This document shows, piece after piece, positions 7,628 through 16,704 of a stretch of DNA of 64,000 bases. The notes under the pieces are model-generated. The model did not search any database and was not told the DNA's origin. It saw only the letters and a program-made list of their open reading frames with translations. This DNA comes from Pannonibacter tanglangensis (GTDB taxonomy: Bacteria > Pseudomonadota > Alphaproteobacteria > Rhizobiales > Stappiaceae): the NCBI RefSeq assembly GCF_009915685.1, contig NZ_JAABLP010000005.1, one strand, 5' to 3'. A program made the position numbers and the translations under genes. How positions within the stretch are numbered: position 1 is the stretch's first letter; every line of letters begins with the position of its first letter.

Positions 7628-9766
7628 TTGACAGATAAGGCTTCGTTTTACTTAAGCTCTGACAATTCCGCGCAGATCGAGATGGCAGCGGACGTCGCTG
7701 TTTTTGTCGAAGAAATCTTGCGCGGACTGCCATTTCCCTACGCGGTGCTGTCGCGGGCGGCGCGTGTCGTTGCCGCGAACGCTGCCTTTGCCGACCTCTT
7801 CGACAGTCCGCTGGACGCTCTGGCCGGGCGGGACCTCGCCAGCCTGTTCTCGCTGCGGGCCCTGCGCAAGCTGCGACCGGCGATGGATGCGGCCCTTGCC
7901 GGGACATCCGCGACGACCGAGGGGATGTTCACCGCCTGCTCCGGACGCACGCTCTATGCTCAGGTCCAGTGCCGGTCGGTGCCCGCCGCCGACGGGCAGC
8001 CGGCAGGGCTTCTGCTCGAGATCCGTGACCTCGCGGAGGATGGTCCGATCCGCACCCGTCTGCGGCTGGCCGAACAGGCCGTCACGACGCTGGCCGATCA
8101 GGTCCTTCTGATCGGGCCGGATGGCCGCATTCGGGATGGACTGCCCTCGGAAACCGAACGGTTCGAGGCGCGGGGCATCCTCGAGCGCATGCTTGGCCGT
8201 CACCTGTCCGAGGTGTTCGGCGAGATGACTTACGTTTGCCAGCTGGAACAGCCGCTCAAGCGCGTTCTGGCCGGCCGCAGCGAACGCGTCAGCCTGCCGC
8301 AGCAGGCCCTTCTCCGCCTCCTGCGCGACGAGCCGCCGGAGGGACCCTTCGTGCCGGCGGTGCCGCAGCAGGACCTGCACGGCGTCATGCGGCCGTTTCG
8401 CGGGGAGTATGGAACGATCGAAGGCGCTCTCCTCGTGCTGCGCCAGGAGGACGAGCTGCCTGCGCGGGCGCGCGAGCTGGAGCGGCTCGCCATGGAGGAT
8501 CCGCTTACGGGCCTCGCCAACCGCAGGGCGTTCCAGAAGGTGCTGGAAGACGAGCTGATCAAGGCCCGGGCCGGCATTTCCGGCGGGATTTCCCTGCTGG
8601 CGCTGGACCTGGATGACTTCAAGGCCGTCAATGACAGGGCCGGTCATGCGGCCGGCGATGCCATGCTGTGCCAGATCTCCGACCAGCTCCGCGACCTGGT
8701 GGCCGACAAGGGCGTTGTCGCCCGGCTGGGCGGCGACGAGTTTGCCGTTGTCCGCTTCGGTGCGGACGAGGATGAGGCGGGCCGGCTGGCGCGCGAGATC
8801 GTCGGGGCGGTGGAGACGCTGCACTTCGACTGGAACGGAGCCCACTTCCGCATCGGCTGCAGCGTCGGTGTGGCGGTGCTCGACAGGCAGTTCATCCGCA
8901 CGATGAACGCGACGGCGGCCGATGTGCTGCACTGGGCCGACGAGGCCTGCCTGACCGGCAAGGCCACGGGCGGCGGACAGGTCCGCCAGTTCCGGATGGG
9001 GGAAGGCCTCGCGGCGCACCGGCAGGAGGAACTTGGCAACGTGGCACGCGTCGAGCGGGCGCTGGCCGAGGACGAGCTGCGCCTGTTTGCCTTGCCTGTC
9101 GTGGACATCCTGACCGGCAAGACCGTGATGACCGAGCTGCTTTTGCGGGTGCAGGGGGACGAGAACCGGCTGATGCGTCCCGGCGCCATGATCGCCTCGG
9201 CCGAGCGGCATGGCCTGATGAGCAGTGTCGACCGCTGGGTGTTCGATACCGCGCTGGCCCGGCTCCGAGACCTGGGTGAGCCGGCGCTGATTTCCCTGAA
9301 TGTCTCGGCGCAAAGCCTCGGCGACGTGGAGTTTCTGGCGCATGTCGATGCAAGGCTCGCCGAAACCCCGGCGCTGGCGCGATGTCTGTGCTTCGAGATC
9401 GCGGAGGTCTCCGTGGCCCGCAACATGCCGGCCGCCTCGCGCATGGTCTCGATGCTGAAGCGCCACGGCTGCAAGGTTGCGCTGGATGACTTCGGCGGCG
9501 GCTGGCCGTCGACGGCGCATCTGAGGCGACTGGATCTGGACTGGCTGAAGATCGACGGCGCGATCATCCGGGCAATCGTCAGCGACCCGGTGCAGCACGC
9601 CGTGCTGCGGGGCATCCTGTGCGTCGCCCGCGAGCTGAAGATCGACGTGATTGCCGAATATGTCGAGGATCTCGACACGGCCAAGGCATTGACCGAACTG
9701 GGTGTCCGGCTGGCCCAGGGCTTCCATTACGCTGAGCCCGCGCCGTGGGAGCCGGTGCCGGCCTGA
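7628..9766 (+). CDS. PAS-GGDEF-EAL cyclic-di-GMP signalling protein
   Basis: Soluble 712-residue protein with a PAS-like sensor region (about residues 20-130 and possibly a second to 270), a GGDEF domain with intact GGDEF at 368-372, and an EAL domain from about 470. The diguanylate cyclase site looks complete, but the RxxD inhibitory site before it is missing. The EAL signature reads ELLLR (E503), with the metal-binding Glu kept and Ala replaced. FEIAE, LDDFGGGW, LKIDG and AEYVE follow, close to active phosphodiesterases. No membrane helices or signal peptide. The start is a TTG with GAGGG upstream; ATG at 7682 is the alternative. Net activity cannot be told from sequence. Confidence 0.9.
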   Translation: MTDKASFYLSSDNSAQIEMAADVAVFVEEILRGLPFPYAVLSRAARVVAANAAFADLFDSPLDALAGRDLASLFSLRALRKLRPAMDAALAGTSATTEGMFTACSGRTLYAQVQCRSVPAADGQPAGLLLEIRDLAEDGPIRTRLRLAEQAVTTLADQVLLIGPDGRIRDGLPSETERFEARGILERMLGRHLSEVFGEMTYVCQLEQPLKRVLAGRSERVSLPQQALLRLLRDEPPEGPFVPAVPQQDLHGVMRPFRGEYGTIEGALLVLRQEDELPARARELERLAMEDPLTGLANRRAFQKVLEDELIKARAGISGGISLLALDLDDFKAVNDRAGHAAGDAMLCQISDQLRDLVADKGVVARLGGDEFAVVRFGADEDEAGRLAREIVGAVETLHFDWNGAHFRIGCSVGVAVLDRQFIRTMNATAADVLHWADEACLTGKATGGGQVRQFRMGEGLAAHRQEELGNVARVERALAEDELRLFALPVVDILTGKTVMTELLLRVQGDENRLMRPGAMIASAERHGLMSSVDRWVFDTALARLRDLGEPALISLNVSAQSLGDVEFLAHVDARLAETPALARCLCFEIAEVSVARNMPAASRMVSMLKRHGCKVALDDFGGGWPSTAHLRRLDLDWLKIDGAIIRAIVSDPVQHAVLRGILCVARELKIDVIAEYVEDLDTAKALTELGVRLAQGFHYAEPAPWEPVPA

Positions 9767-9770
9767 TGGC

Positions 9771-11033
9771 TCAGCCCGGCCGGCCCTCGCGCTGGCAGAC
9801 GGCTGCGGCAAGCCAGAACGAGACCACCAGGATCGCCGCCCCGAGGATCGCGGCGCCAAGCACCGCATCGTAGGAGCCGCTTGCCTGCCAGAGCAGCGCC
9901 GCGGCGCCGGGCGCCATGGCCTTTGCCAGCGTGCCCGGCAAGGCCAGGGCTCCGTTCAGGGCGCCGTATCCCTCCCGCGACAGCATCTCGGGCACCGCCA
10001 TGCCGCGCACGATCGTCATGATGCCATTGGCCAGGCCATACAGGGCGACCAGTGCCAGCGCGACCGCAAGCGTGACCGGCAGCAGCTCGAAGCCGGCCAG
10101 GGTGAGGGGAAACGCCGGAATGACGAGGCAGCCGATCCGGGCCACCGAGGCCCCGGCCGCCAGCCGCCAGATGAACAGGCGGCCCGCCACCTGGGCCGGT
10201 CCGATCATCATCATCGCCGTGACCACCTCGGCTGCCGTGAGGCCCTTTTCCAGCAGCAGCGGATACAGGTGGAAGGTGAAGGCCGAGAAGGTGGCGGCAT
10301 AGGCCGTGAAGGCGAGACCCAGCAGCCAGAACACCGGCCGTCGCATGGCGTCGCGCAGCGGTCGCGCAGGCAGTGCCCCTGCCTCCGGCGACGGCCGGCG
10401 GGCAACAGCCTCGCGGGCGCTGTCCTGTTCGGCGGCATCGCGCTCCCGGTCGATCACCAGGGCATAGAGCGCCGCAATGCCGAGATTGATCGCGGCCAGG
10501 GCCATCAGCGTGCCGCGCCATCCCAGATGATCCAGCAGGATCTGCACCACCGGGATGAACACGGTGCTGGCAAATCCCCCCCAGAACGTCAGCGTCGTGA
10601 TGCCGTTGCGGGCCTGGGTGGCGCCGACCCTGCGCGCCACGACGGCGAAGGCCGGCTCGTAGAGAACCGCAGCCTGCAAGACGCCGAGGACGCCGACCAG
10701 GGCGTAGAACAGCCAGAGCTCGGACACCTGTGACCAGCCCAGCAGCGCCGCGGCCGCAAGCACAGACGCCCCCGCCATGATCGTTCGCCCGTGCCCCCGG
10801 TCGATCCAGACGCCGATTGGGTAGGCTGCGGGCGCTGCGAGAAGCAGCCCGATGGTGGCGGCGAGGAAGACCTCTGCCTTGCTCCAGCCGAGGTCGCGGC
10901 CCATGGCCTCGCCGATCAGCGGAAAGGAGTAGTAGAGGGTCCCCCAGCTGGTGATCTGGCCGATCCCCAGTCCGGTGATGAAGTGGCGTCCGCTGGCAGA
11001 CTGGCGCAGGCTCGTGGCGGCGGAGCGGATCAT
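9771..11033 (-). CDS. MFS transporter
   Basis: Major facilitator protein of 420 residues with about twelve hydrophobic helices. It has a central polar loop around residues 200-230 (DRERDAAEQDSARE) and the loop-2/3 motif GVWIDRGHGRTIMAGA, which matches the MFS motif A pattern. The first helix contains GIGQITSWGTLYYSFPL. Its ATG overlaps the stop of the PadR gene by 4 bases, so the two are co-transcribed and probably regulator and target. The substrate is unknown; the vicinal cysteines of the regulator make a metalloid or thiol-reactive compound possible, but that is inference. The ending QREGRPG is close to the GGDEF-EAL stop (convergent, 4-base gap). Confidence 0.87.
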   Translation of the reverse strand: MIRSAATSLRQSASGRHFITGLGIGQITSWGTLYYSFPLIGEAMGRDLGWSKAEVFLAATIGLLLAAPAAYPIGVWIDRGHGRTIMAGASVLAAAALLGWSQVSELWLFYALVGVLGVLQAAVLYEPAFAVVARRVGATQARNGITTLTFWGGFASTVFIPVVQILLDHLGWRGTLMALAAINLGIAALYALVIDRERDAAEQDSAREAVARRPSPEAGALPARPLRDAMRRPVFWLLGLAFTAYAATFSAFTFHLYPLLLEKGLTAAEVVTAMMMIGPAQVAGRLFIWRLAAGASVARIGCLVIPAFPLTLAGFELLPVTLAVALALVALYGLANGIMTIVRGMAVPEMLSREGYGALNGALALPGTLAKAMAPGAAALLWQASGSYDAVLGAAILGAAILVVSFWLAAAVCQREGRPG

Positions 11034-11521
11034 GCAGCACCCGTGTCCGGCCGGGGCGTCGGCGTTGCGGTGCAGCAGCCAGCACCGGCGGTATGGGCCG
11101 GGCCTTCGGGGGCAGCCAGGATATCGCGGGAGGCGAGCGTCAGGGCGGCCGTTGCCTCCGCCCAGGCGCCGAGCGCGATCTCCAGGGCCGTGCGGCCCCG
11201 CTGTGTCAACGTGTAGATCTTGCGCGGCCGCCCACCGACGGTCTCGTCTGTCCGGGTGACGTAGCCCCCGGCCTCGAACTCCCGCATCACCGGATAGACG
11301 GTGCCTTCGGTCGGTGAACAGCAGCCCCGGGTCATCTCCGCCACCCGCCGGGCGATCTCGTAGCCGTGGGCCGGTGCCTCGATCAGCGAGCGCAGGATGA
11401 AGAGCTTCGACAGGCTCATCTTGATCGTGCCGTTCCAGTAGGCGCGGTCGGTCAGATCCGGCGAGGCCGTCGCAAGGGGGGCAGGGGTGGGCGTGGCTGA
11501 GGGCATCGAGCGACCAGGCAT
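11030..11521 (-). CDS. PadR-family transcriptional regulator with two Cys-Cys pairs
   Basis: DNA-binding repressor of the PadR family. The winged helix runs from about residue 34 (MSLSKLFILRSLIEAPAHGY) through GTVYPVMREFEAGGY to the wing GGRPRKIYTLTQRG. The usual C-terminal dimerisation helix is short, and the protein ends in a Thr/Pro/Gly tail. Two vicinal pairs, C67-C68 (just before the recognition helix) and C149-C150, are unusual for the family and suggest binding of a soft metal, metalloid or oxidant. ATG at 11521 lies 1 base from a 38-bp palindrome, and ATG at 11506 is the alternative. It overlaps the MFS gene by 4 bases, implying autoregulation with its transporter. Confidence 0.88.
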   Translation of the reverse strand: MPGRSMPSATPTPAPLATASPDLTDRAYWNGTIKMSLSKLFILRSLIEAPAHGYEIARRVAEMTRGCCSPTEGTVYPVMREFEAGGYVTRTDETVGGRPRKIYTLTQRGRTALEIALGAWAEATAALTLASRDILAAPEGPAHTAGAGCCTATPTPRPDTGAA

Positions 11522-11522
11522 T

Positions 11523-11570
11523 GAGGGGCAAGGTATGGGCGAGCTTATGCCTTGCCCCTCTAGGCGTCAA
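11523..11570 (-). promoter_or_regulatory. padR-MFS promoter and palindromic operator
   Basis: Perfect 11-base inverted repeat GAGGGGCAAGG / CCTTGCCCCTC with a 16-base spacer (arms 11523-11533 and 11550-11560), directly before the PadR start codon. On the minus strand a -35-like TTGACG (11565-11570) precedes it, with a weak TAAGCT -10 falling inside the palindrome after 17 bases. A repressor bound here would block RNA polymerase. PadR sites are usually dyads of this kind; identity as the PadR operator is inference from position. Confidence 0.7.
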
Positions 11571-11611
11571 GTCGGTGTGCGCCAGGGCCGGGGTCCGGGC
11601 GCAGGCCAAAG

Positions 11612-11642
11612 AAAAACCCCGCCGGGGCATTCCGGCGGGGTT
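11612..11642 (-). terminator. gyrB intrinsic terminator
   Basis: Perfect 11-bp stem AACCCCGCCGG / CCGGCGGGGTT with a 6-base loop, followed on the minus strand by TTTTTC. It lies 30 bases after the gyrB stop and separates the replication cluster from the padR operon. Confidence 0.92.
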
Positions 11643-11673
11643 GAACGGTCCGGCGGTGATGCGGACGGGCGGC

Positions 11674-14106
11674 TCAGACGTCGAGGTTGGACACGCTGAG
11701 CGCATTGTCCTGGATGAACTCGCGGCGCGGCTCGACTTCGTCGCCCATCAGCTTGGTGAAGATGTCGTCGGCGTCATCGGCCTCGCGCACCTTGACCTGC
11801 AGCAGCGAGCGGACGTTGGGATCGAGCGTGGTCTCCCACAGCTGCTCCGGGTTCATTTCGCCAAGGCCCTTGTAGCGCTGCAGGCTGATGCCCTTGCGGC
11901 CAATGGCGAAGACGGTCGAGAGGAGGGCCTGCGGACCGCGGATCGGATGCTCCTGGTCCTTGCGCCGCAGCGTTGCCGCCTTGCCATAGATCTCGCGCAG
12001 ATGCGCGCCATGGGCATCAAGACGACGGGCATCGGCCGACCCGAGCAGGGCCGCATCGATGGTCGCAACCTCCTCCACGCCCCGGACAGTCCGGCTGAAG
12101 ACCAGGCTGCCGTCATCGCGCACCTCCGACGTCCAGCCCCGCTCGAACTCGTCCGCCAGAATGTCCAGCCGGCGCGCGATATAGGCGGCAGCCTCCTGTG
12201 CCTTCTCGACGTCGTGCAGGGTCTCGATGTTGAGCGCGCCGGCAATCGCGGCCTGCTCGACGACGGAGCGGTCATAGCGGGCATGGAGGCCGTCGAGAAT
12301 GCCGCTGATGGCGCGCGCGGTCTCGACCACCTGGCGCAGATCGGCGCCCATGCGCACCTCACCGGTGGCCAGGGTCAGGGAGGTGTCTTCCAGACCGGTG
12401 CTGATGAGATAGTTCTCCAGCGCCGTCTGGTCCTTGAGATACTGTTCCGACTGCCCGCGCTTCACCTTGTAGAGCGGCGGCTGGGCAATGTAGATGTGCC
12501 CGCGCTCGATCAGGTCCGGCATCTGGCGGAAGAAGAAGGTCAGCAGCAGCGTGCGGATGTGGGCGCCGTCGACGTCGGCGTCCGTCATGATGATGATCTT
12601 GTGATAGCGCAGCTTGTCGATGTTGAACTCTTCCTTGCCGATACCGGTGCCAAGCGCCGTGATCAGCGTTCCGATCTCGTTGGAAGAGAGCATCTTGTCG
12701 AAGCGCGCGCGTTCCACGTTCAGGATCTTGCCGCGCAGCGGCAGCACGGCCTGGCGCTCGCGGTGACGTCCCTGCTTGGCGGAACCACCGGCCGAGTCGC
12801 CCTCGACAAGGAACAGTTCGGCCTTGGAGGGATCGCGTTCCTGGCAGTCCGCCAGCTTGCCCGGCAGCGAGGCGATGTCCAGCGCGCCCTTGCGCCGCGT
12901 CAGCTCGCGCGCCTTGCGCGCCGCCTCGCGGGCCGAGGCTGCTTCCACCACCTTGCCGACGACGGACTTGGCCTTGGCCGGGTTTTCCTCCAGCCAGTCG
13001 GCCAGCGCCTGGTTGATCGCGTTCTCGACCACCGGACGGACTTCCGACGAGACCAGCTTGTCCTTGGTCTGCGACGAGAACTTCGGATCCGGCACCTTGA
13101 CCGACAGGACGCAGGTCAGGCCTTCGCGGCAGTCGTCGCCGGTCAGCTGGACCTTTTCCTTCTTCATCAGCCCGGAGCTCTCGGCGTAGCCGGTCACCTG
13201 GCGCGTCAGCGCAGCGCGGAAGCCGGCCAGATGGGTGCCGCCGTCGCGCTGGGGGATGTTGTTGGTGAAGCACAGCACCTGCTCGTGGTAGCTGTCGTTC
13301 CACCACATCGCGGCCTCGACGGTGATGCCGTCGCGCTCGGTCATCATGGTGATCGGCGCTTCGAGCAACGGATGCTTGGTGCGGTCGAGATACCGCACGA
13401 AAGCCTCCAGCCCGCCCTCGTAGAACAGCTCGACCTTCTTCTCCTCCACGCCGCGCCGGTCGGTGAGCAGGATTCGGACGCCGGAGTTCAGGAAGGCAAG
13501 CTCGCGCAGGCGGTGCTCCAGCGTCGCGAAATCGAACTCGGTGCGGGTGAAGGTCTCCGGCGAGGGCAGGAAGGTGACTTCCGTGCCCTTGCGGCCGTTC
13601 GACGGGCCGACCACGGCCAGCGGAGCCTCCGCATCGCCGTGCCGGAAGCGCATGAAATGCTCGTTGCCGCCGCGCCAGATGCGCAGCTCCAGCTTGGTCG
13701 ACAGGGCATTCACCACCGACACGCCCACGCCGTGCAGGCCGCCCGACACCTTGTAGGAGTTCTGGTCGAACTTCCCGCCGGCATGCAGCTGGGTCATGAT
13801 CACCTCGGCCGCCGACACGCCTTCCTGCGGATGCAGGTCGGTCGGGATGCCGCGGCCGTTGTCGGTCACGGTCACGGAGCCATCGGCGTTGAGCGTGACG
13901 GTCACGTGGTCGGCATGGCCGGCCAGCGCCTCGTCGATCGCATTGTCGACGACCTCGTAGACCATGTGATGCAGGCCGGACCCGTCATCCGTGTCACCGA
14001 TGTACATGCCCGGTCGCTTGCGCACCGCATCCAGACCCTTCAGCACCTTGATGCTGTCGGCGCCATACTCGGACTGGGCGGTTTCGGAGTTCGGGGTCTC
14101 GGTCAT
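11674..14106 (-). CDS. gyrB: DNA gyrase subunit B
   Basis: ATPase and TOPRIM subunit of gyrase, which introduces negative supercoils into DNA with GyrA. The 810-residue protein has the GHKL ATP site (VVDNAIDEALAGHAD, DNGRGIPTDLH, GGLHGVGVSVVNAL), the TOPRIM segments EGDSAGGSAKQGR and DADVDGAHIRTLLLTFFFR, and the C-terminal YKGLGEMNPEQLWETT. An insert between TOPRIM and the C-terminus (about residues 560-720) is typical of Gram-negative GyrB. MTETPNSET at 14106 was chosen as start; a longer frame to 14157 adds an unconserved segment. Last gene of the dnaA-dnaN-recF-gyrB series and followed by a strong terminator. Confidence 0.97.
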   Translation of the reverse strand: MTETPNSETAQSEYGADSIKVLKGLDAVRKRPGMYIGDTDDGSGLHHMVYEVVDNAIDEALAGHADHVTVTLNADGSVTVTDNGRGIPTDLHPQEGVSAAEVIMTQLHAGGKFDQNSYKVSGGLHGVGVSVVNALSTKLELRIWRGGNEHFMRFRHGDAEAPLAVVGPSNGRKGTEVTFLPSPETFTRTEFDFATLEHRLRELAFLNSGVRILLTDRRGVEEKKVELFYEGGLEAFVRYLDRTKHPLLEAPITMMTERDGITVEAAMWWNDSYHEQVLCFTNNIPQRDGGTHLAGFRAALTRQVTGYAESSGLMKKEKVQLTGDDCREGLTCVLSVKVPDPKFSSQTKDKLVSSEVRPVVENAINQALADWLEENPAKAKSVVGKVVEAASAREAARKARELTRRKGALDIASLPGKLADCQERDPSKAELFLVEGDSAGGSAKQGRHRERQAVLPLRGKILNVERARFDKMLSSNEIGTLITALGTGIGKEEFNIDKLRYHKIIIMTDADVDGAHIRTLLLTFFFRQMPDLIERGHIYIAQPPLYKVKRGQSEQYLKDQTALENYLISTGLEDTSLTLATGEVRMGADLRQVVETARAISGILDGLHARYDRSVVEQAAIAGALNIETLHDVEKAQEAAAYIARRLDILADEFERGWTSEVRDDGSLVFSRTVRGVEEVATIDAALLGSADARRLDAHGAHLREIYGKAATLRRKDQEHPIRGPQALLSTVFAIGRKGISLQRYKGLGEMNPEQLWETTLDPNVRSLLQVKVREADDADDIFTKLMGDEVEPRREFIQDNALSVSNLDV

Positions 14107-14258
14107 ACGAATCGGTCGCCAATCGCTCAGGAAGATCAGGATCCCCTTATACGGCACTGGCTTCCAGGTTCAACTCGGACTGGTCCAGAGGGGCCGGCAG
14201 GGGCCGGGTAGAGGTGGATAAGGCCACGGAAATCGGGCGGTTTCGCGGCCTCCCGGCT

Positions 14259-15374
14259 TCAGGTTGCGCCCAGCGGGACGATCTCGCCGCCCTCTGGCAG
14301 GTCGGCGAAAAGCTGGGCGTCGGTCCCGGTCATGAACACCTGGCAGTCAAGCCCGACAAGACGCGAGAACAGCGCCTTGCGCCGGCCCGGATCGAGATGC
14401 GCGGCCACCTCGTCAAGCAGCAGGATCGGCGTCAGCCCGGACACCGCCGCCGTCAGGTCCGCATGGGCCAGGATGAGGCCGATCAAAAGCGCCTTCTGCT
14501 CGCCGGTCGATGCAAGGCCCGCCGGCATCTGCTTGGCCTGATGGATCACGGAGAGATCGGTCCGGTGCGGTCCAGAGAGCGTCCGTCCGGCTGCGCGGTC
14601 ACGGGCGCGGCCGTCGCGCAGCTGCCGCCGCAACAGGTCTTCCTGGTCGCTGGCGGCCAGACCGGCGGCTGCGGTCTCGAACTCGCCCTCCAGCGACAGA
14701 TCGGCAACCGGGAACGGCAGGCCGAGCTGCGCCTGCGCCGCGATCCGGTCGCGCAGCAGGCTCAGCGTTTCCCGGCGTGCGGCTGCCACGGCCAGGCCGA
14801 GACCGGCGAGCTGCTGCTCGACCGCATCAAGCCAGGCGGCCGATCCGCCGGTGTCCAGGAGCCGGTTGCGGTGGCTGAGCGCCTTTTCCAGATCGTTGAC
14901 CCGCCGGCCGTGCGCAGGGTCGATGGACAGGGTGAGACGGTCGAGAAACCGCCGCCGGTCGCCGGCCGGCCCCGTGAACAGCCCGTCCATGGCCGGAACC
15001 AGCCACAGGACACGCACATGCTCCAGGAGGGCTTCGGACGATCTCGCCTCGGCACCGTCGATCCGCACCCGGCGACCGCTGTCTCCGCCCGCATAGCCGG
15101 TGCCGATCTGGACATCGCCAAGAGGACCGTTGAGCGTTGCCGCCACCGCCCACGTGCCGTCGCCGTCGCGCCGGGCAATCTCGGGCAGGGCAGCGCGGCG
15201 CAGCCCGCGGCCGGCAGACAGGAAGGAAATGGCCTCCAGCACATTGGTCTTGCCGATGCCGTTGTTGCCAACCAGCGCGACAAGACGCCCGGCCGGCGTC
15301 AGCGCCAGCCGGCTGTAGTTCCGGAAATCGGTCAGAAGCAGCCGGTCAATGGCCACCGGAGCCGGCGATGTCAT
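14259..15374 (-). CDS. recF: DNA replication and repair protein RecF
   Basis: SMC-like ATPase that helps load RecA at single-strand gaps together with RecOR. The 371-residue protein has the RecF N-terminus (LLLTDFRNYSRL), Walker A GNNGIGKTNVLEAISFLS, the signature TGEQKALLIGLILAHA, and Walker B LLLDEVAAHLD. Length is normal. It lies 47 bases downstream of dnaN and 152 bases upstream of gyrB on the same strand, the classical bacterial order. Confidence 0.96.
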   Translation of the reverse strand: MTSPAPVAIDRLLLTDFRNYSRLALTPAGRLVALVGNNGIGKTNVLEAISFLSAGRGLRRAALPEIARRDGDGTWAVAATLNGPLGDVQIGTGYAGGDSGRRVRIDGAEARSSEALLEHVRVLWLVPAMDGLFTGPAGDRRRFLDRLTLSIDPAHGRRVNDLEKALSHRNRLLDTGGSAAWLDAVEQQLAGLGLAVAAARRETLSLLRDRIAAQAQLGLPFPVADLSLEGEFETAAAGLAASDQEDLLRRQLRDGRARDRAAGRTLSGPHRTDLSVIHQAKQMPAGLASTGEQKALLIGLILAHADLTAAVSGLTPILLLDEVAAHLDPGRRKALFSRLVGLDCQVFMTGTDAQLFADLPEGGEIVPLGAT

Positions 15375-15421
15375 CGGTCCTCACCTGGCCTCAAGGTCGT
15401 GCCCGGCCAAGCGCCGGCGCG

Positions 15422-16540
15422 TCAGACACGCATCGGCATCAGCACGAACAGGCAGTCGTCGGTGGCGTGATCCTGAACCAGGGTCGGTGAACCGGAATCC
15501 GCAAGGCGGAACAGCGCCGTATCGCCGGAGAGCTGGCCGGCGATGTCGAGCAGGTAGCGCGAGTTGAAGCCGATTTCCATCGGATCCGCATCATACTCGA
15601 CGGCCAGCTCTTCGGTTGCGCTGCCCGAGTCCGGGTTGTTCACGGCCAGCACGAGCCGGCCTTCGGAGAGCGACAGCTTCACCGCGCGGCCCCGTTCGGA
15701 GGAGATCGTCGACACGCGATCAACCGCCTCCTTGAACTCGTCACGGTCGACACGCAGCTCCTTGTCATTGTGCTGCGGGATGACGCGGCCGTAGTCGGGG
15801 AAGGTGCCGTCGATCAGTTTCGACGTCAGCACGACCGGCCCGTTCGTCACGCGGATCTTGGTTTCCGACAGCTCGACCGAGACTTCTGCCTCGCGGTCCT
15901 CGAGCAGCTTCTGGATCTCGCCGACCGTCTTGCGCGGCACGATCACGCCCGGCATGCCGATCGCGCCCTGCGGCGCGGGCACCTCGGCCTGGGCAAGGCG
16001 GTGGCCATCGGTGGCGACCGCACGCACCATCTGCCCGTTCTGCCCGGTCACCGTATGCAGGTAGATGCCGTTCAGATAGTAGCGCGTCTCCTCGGTGGAG
16101 ATGGCAAACTGGGTCGTGTCGATCAGCTTGCGGATCGCACCGGCCGTCAGCACGAACTGGTGCGGGAAGGTGCCGGCGGTCAGGTCGGGGAAGTCCGCCT
16201 CGGGCAGCATCTGCAGCGCAAAGCGCGACCGGCCGGCCCGCAGCTCCAGGGTCGAGCCGTCGCTGTTCGTCTCCAGCACCACCTGCGAGCCCTCGGGCAG
16301 CTTGCGCACGATGTCATAGATCATGTGCGCCGGCACCGTCGTGGCCCCGGGCACCTCGATCATGGCCGGAACGGTCTCCACCACTTCCAGATCCAGGTCG
16401 GTCGCCTTCAGCTTGAGGGCGCCCTGTTCGGCCCGCAGGAGCACGTTCGACAGGATCGGAATGGTGTTGCGGCGCTCGACAACCCGGTGGACGTGGGTCA
16501 GGGACTTGAGGAGGTCGGTCCGCTCGAGGGTCGCTTTCAT
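15422..16540 (-). CDS. dnaN: DNA polymerase III beta sliding clamp
   Basis: Ring-shaped processivity clamp of the replicative polymerase; also the docking site for Hda, MutS and other proteins. The 372-residue protein has the three-fold clamp pattern, starting MKATLERTDLLKSLTHVHRVVERRNTIP, which is broken here only by its length. A TFPDYGRVIP segment lies in the third domain, and the C-terminal LMPMRV forms part of the clamp pocket. The start was placed at MKATLE, the family start; the in-frame extension to 16621 was dropped. It lies 164 bases after dnaA. Confidence 0.97.
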   Translation of the reverse strand: MKATLERTDLLKSLTHVHRVVERRNTIPILSNVLLRAEQGALKLKATDLDLEVVETVPAMIEVPGATTVPAHMIYDIVRKLPEGSQVVLETNSDGSTLELRAGRSRFALQMLPEADFPDLTAGTFPHQFVLTAGAIRKLIDTTQFAISTEETRYYLNGIYLHTVTGQNGQMVRAVATDGHRLAQAEVPAPQGAIGMPGVIVPRKTVGEIQKLLEDREAEVSVELSETKIRVTNGPVVLTSKLIDGTFPDYGRVIPQHNDKELRVDRDEFKEAVDRVSTISSERGRAVKLSLSEGRLVLAVNNPDSGSATEELAVEYDADPMEIGFNSRYLLDIAGQLSGDTALFRLADSGSPTLVQDHATDDCLFVLMPMRV

Positions 16541-16704
16541 GACGCGTTGTCCATGTACTCGTGGGCCGTGATTGTTTCCGGCTCTGGATACAGTTGCTGC
16601 CGCTTGCGCGGCATGGGGCACCGAACGTGCCCTTAATGCAGCGCAAAAGCAAGAGGGGCGCCCCTGCGGACGCCCCCGATGTTCCCGTTATTCCCGCAAC
16701 CCGC

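Noticed and set aside
11521..14211. 896-codon plus-strand open frame
   Set aside because: Antisense of gyrB. High GC suppresses stops in this frame; residues show no family and the opposite strand encodes a complete GyrB.
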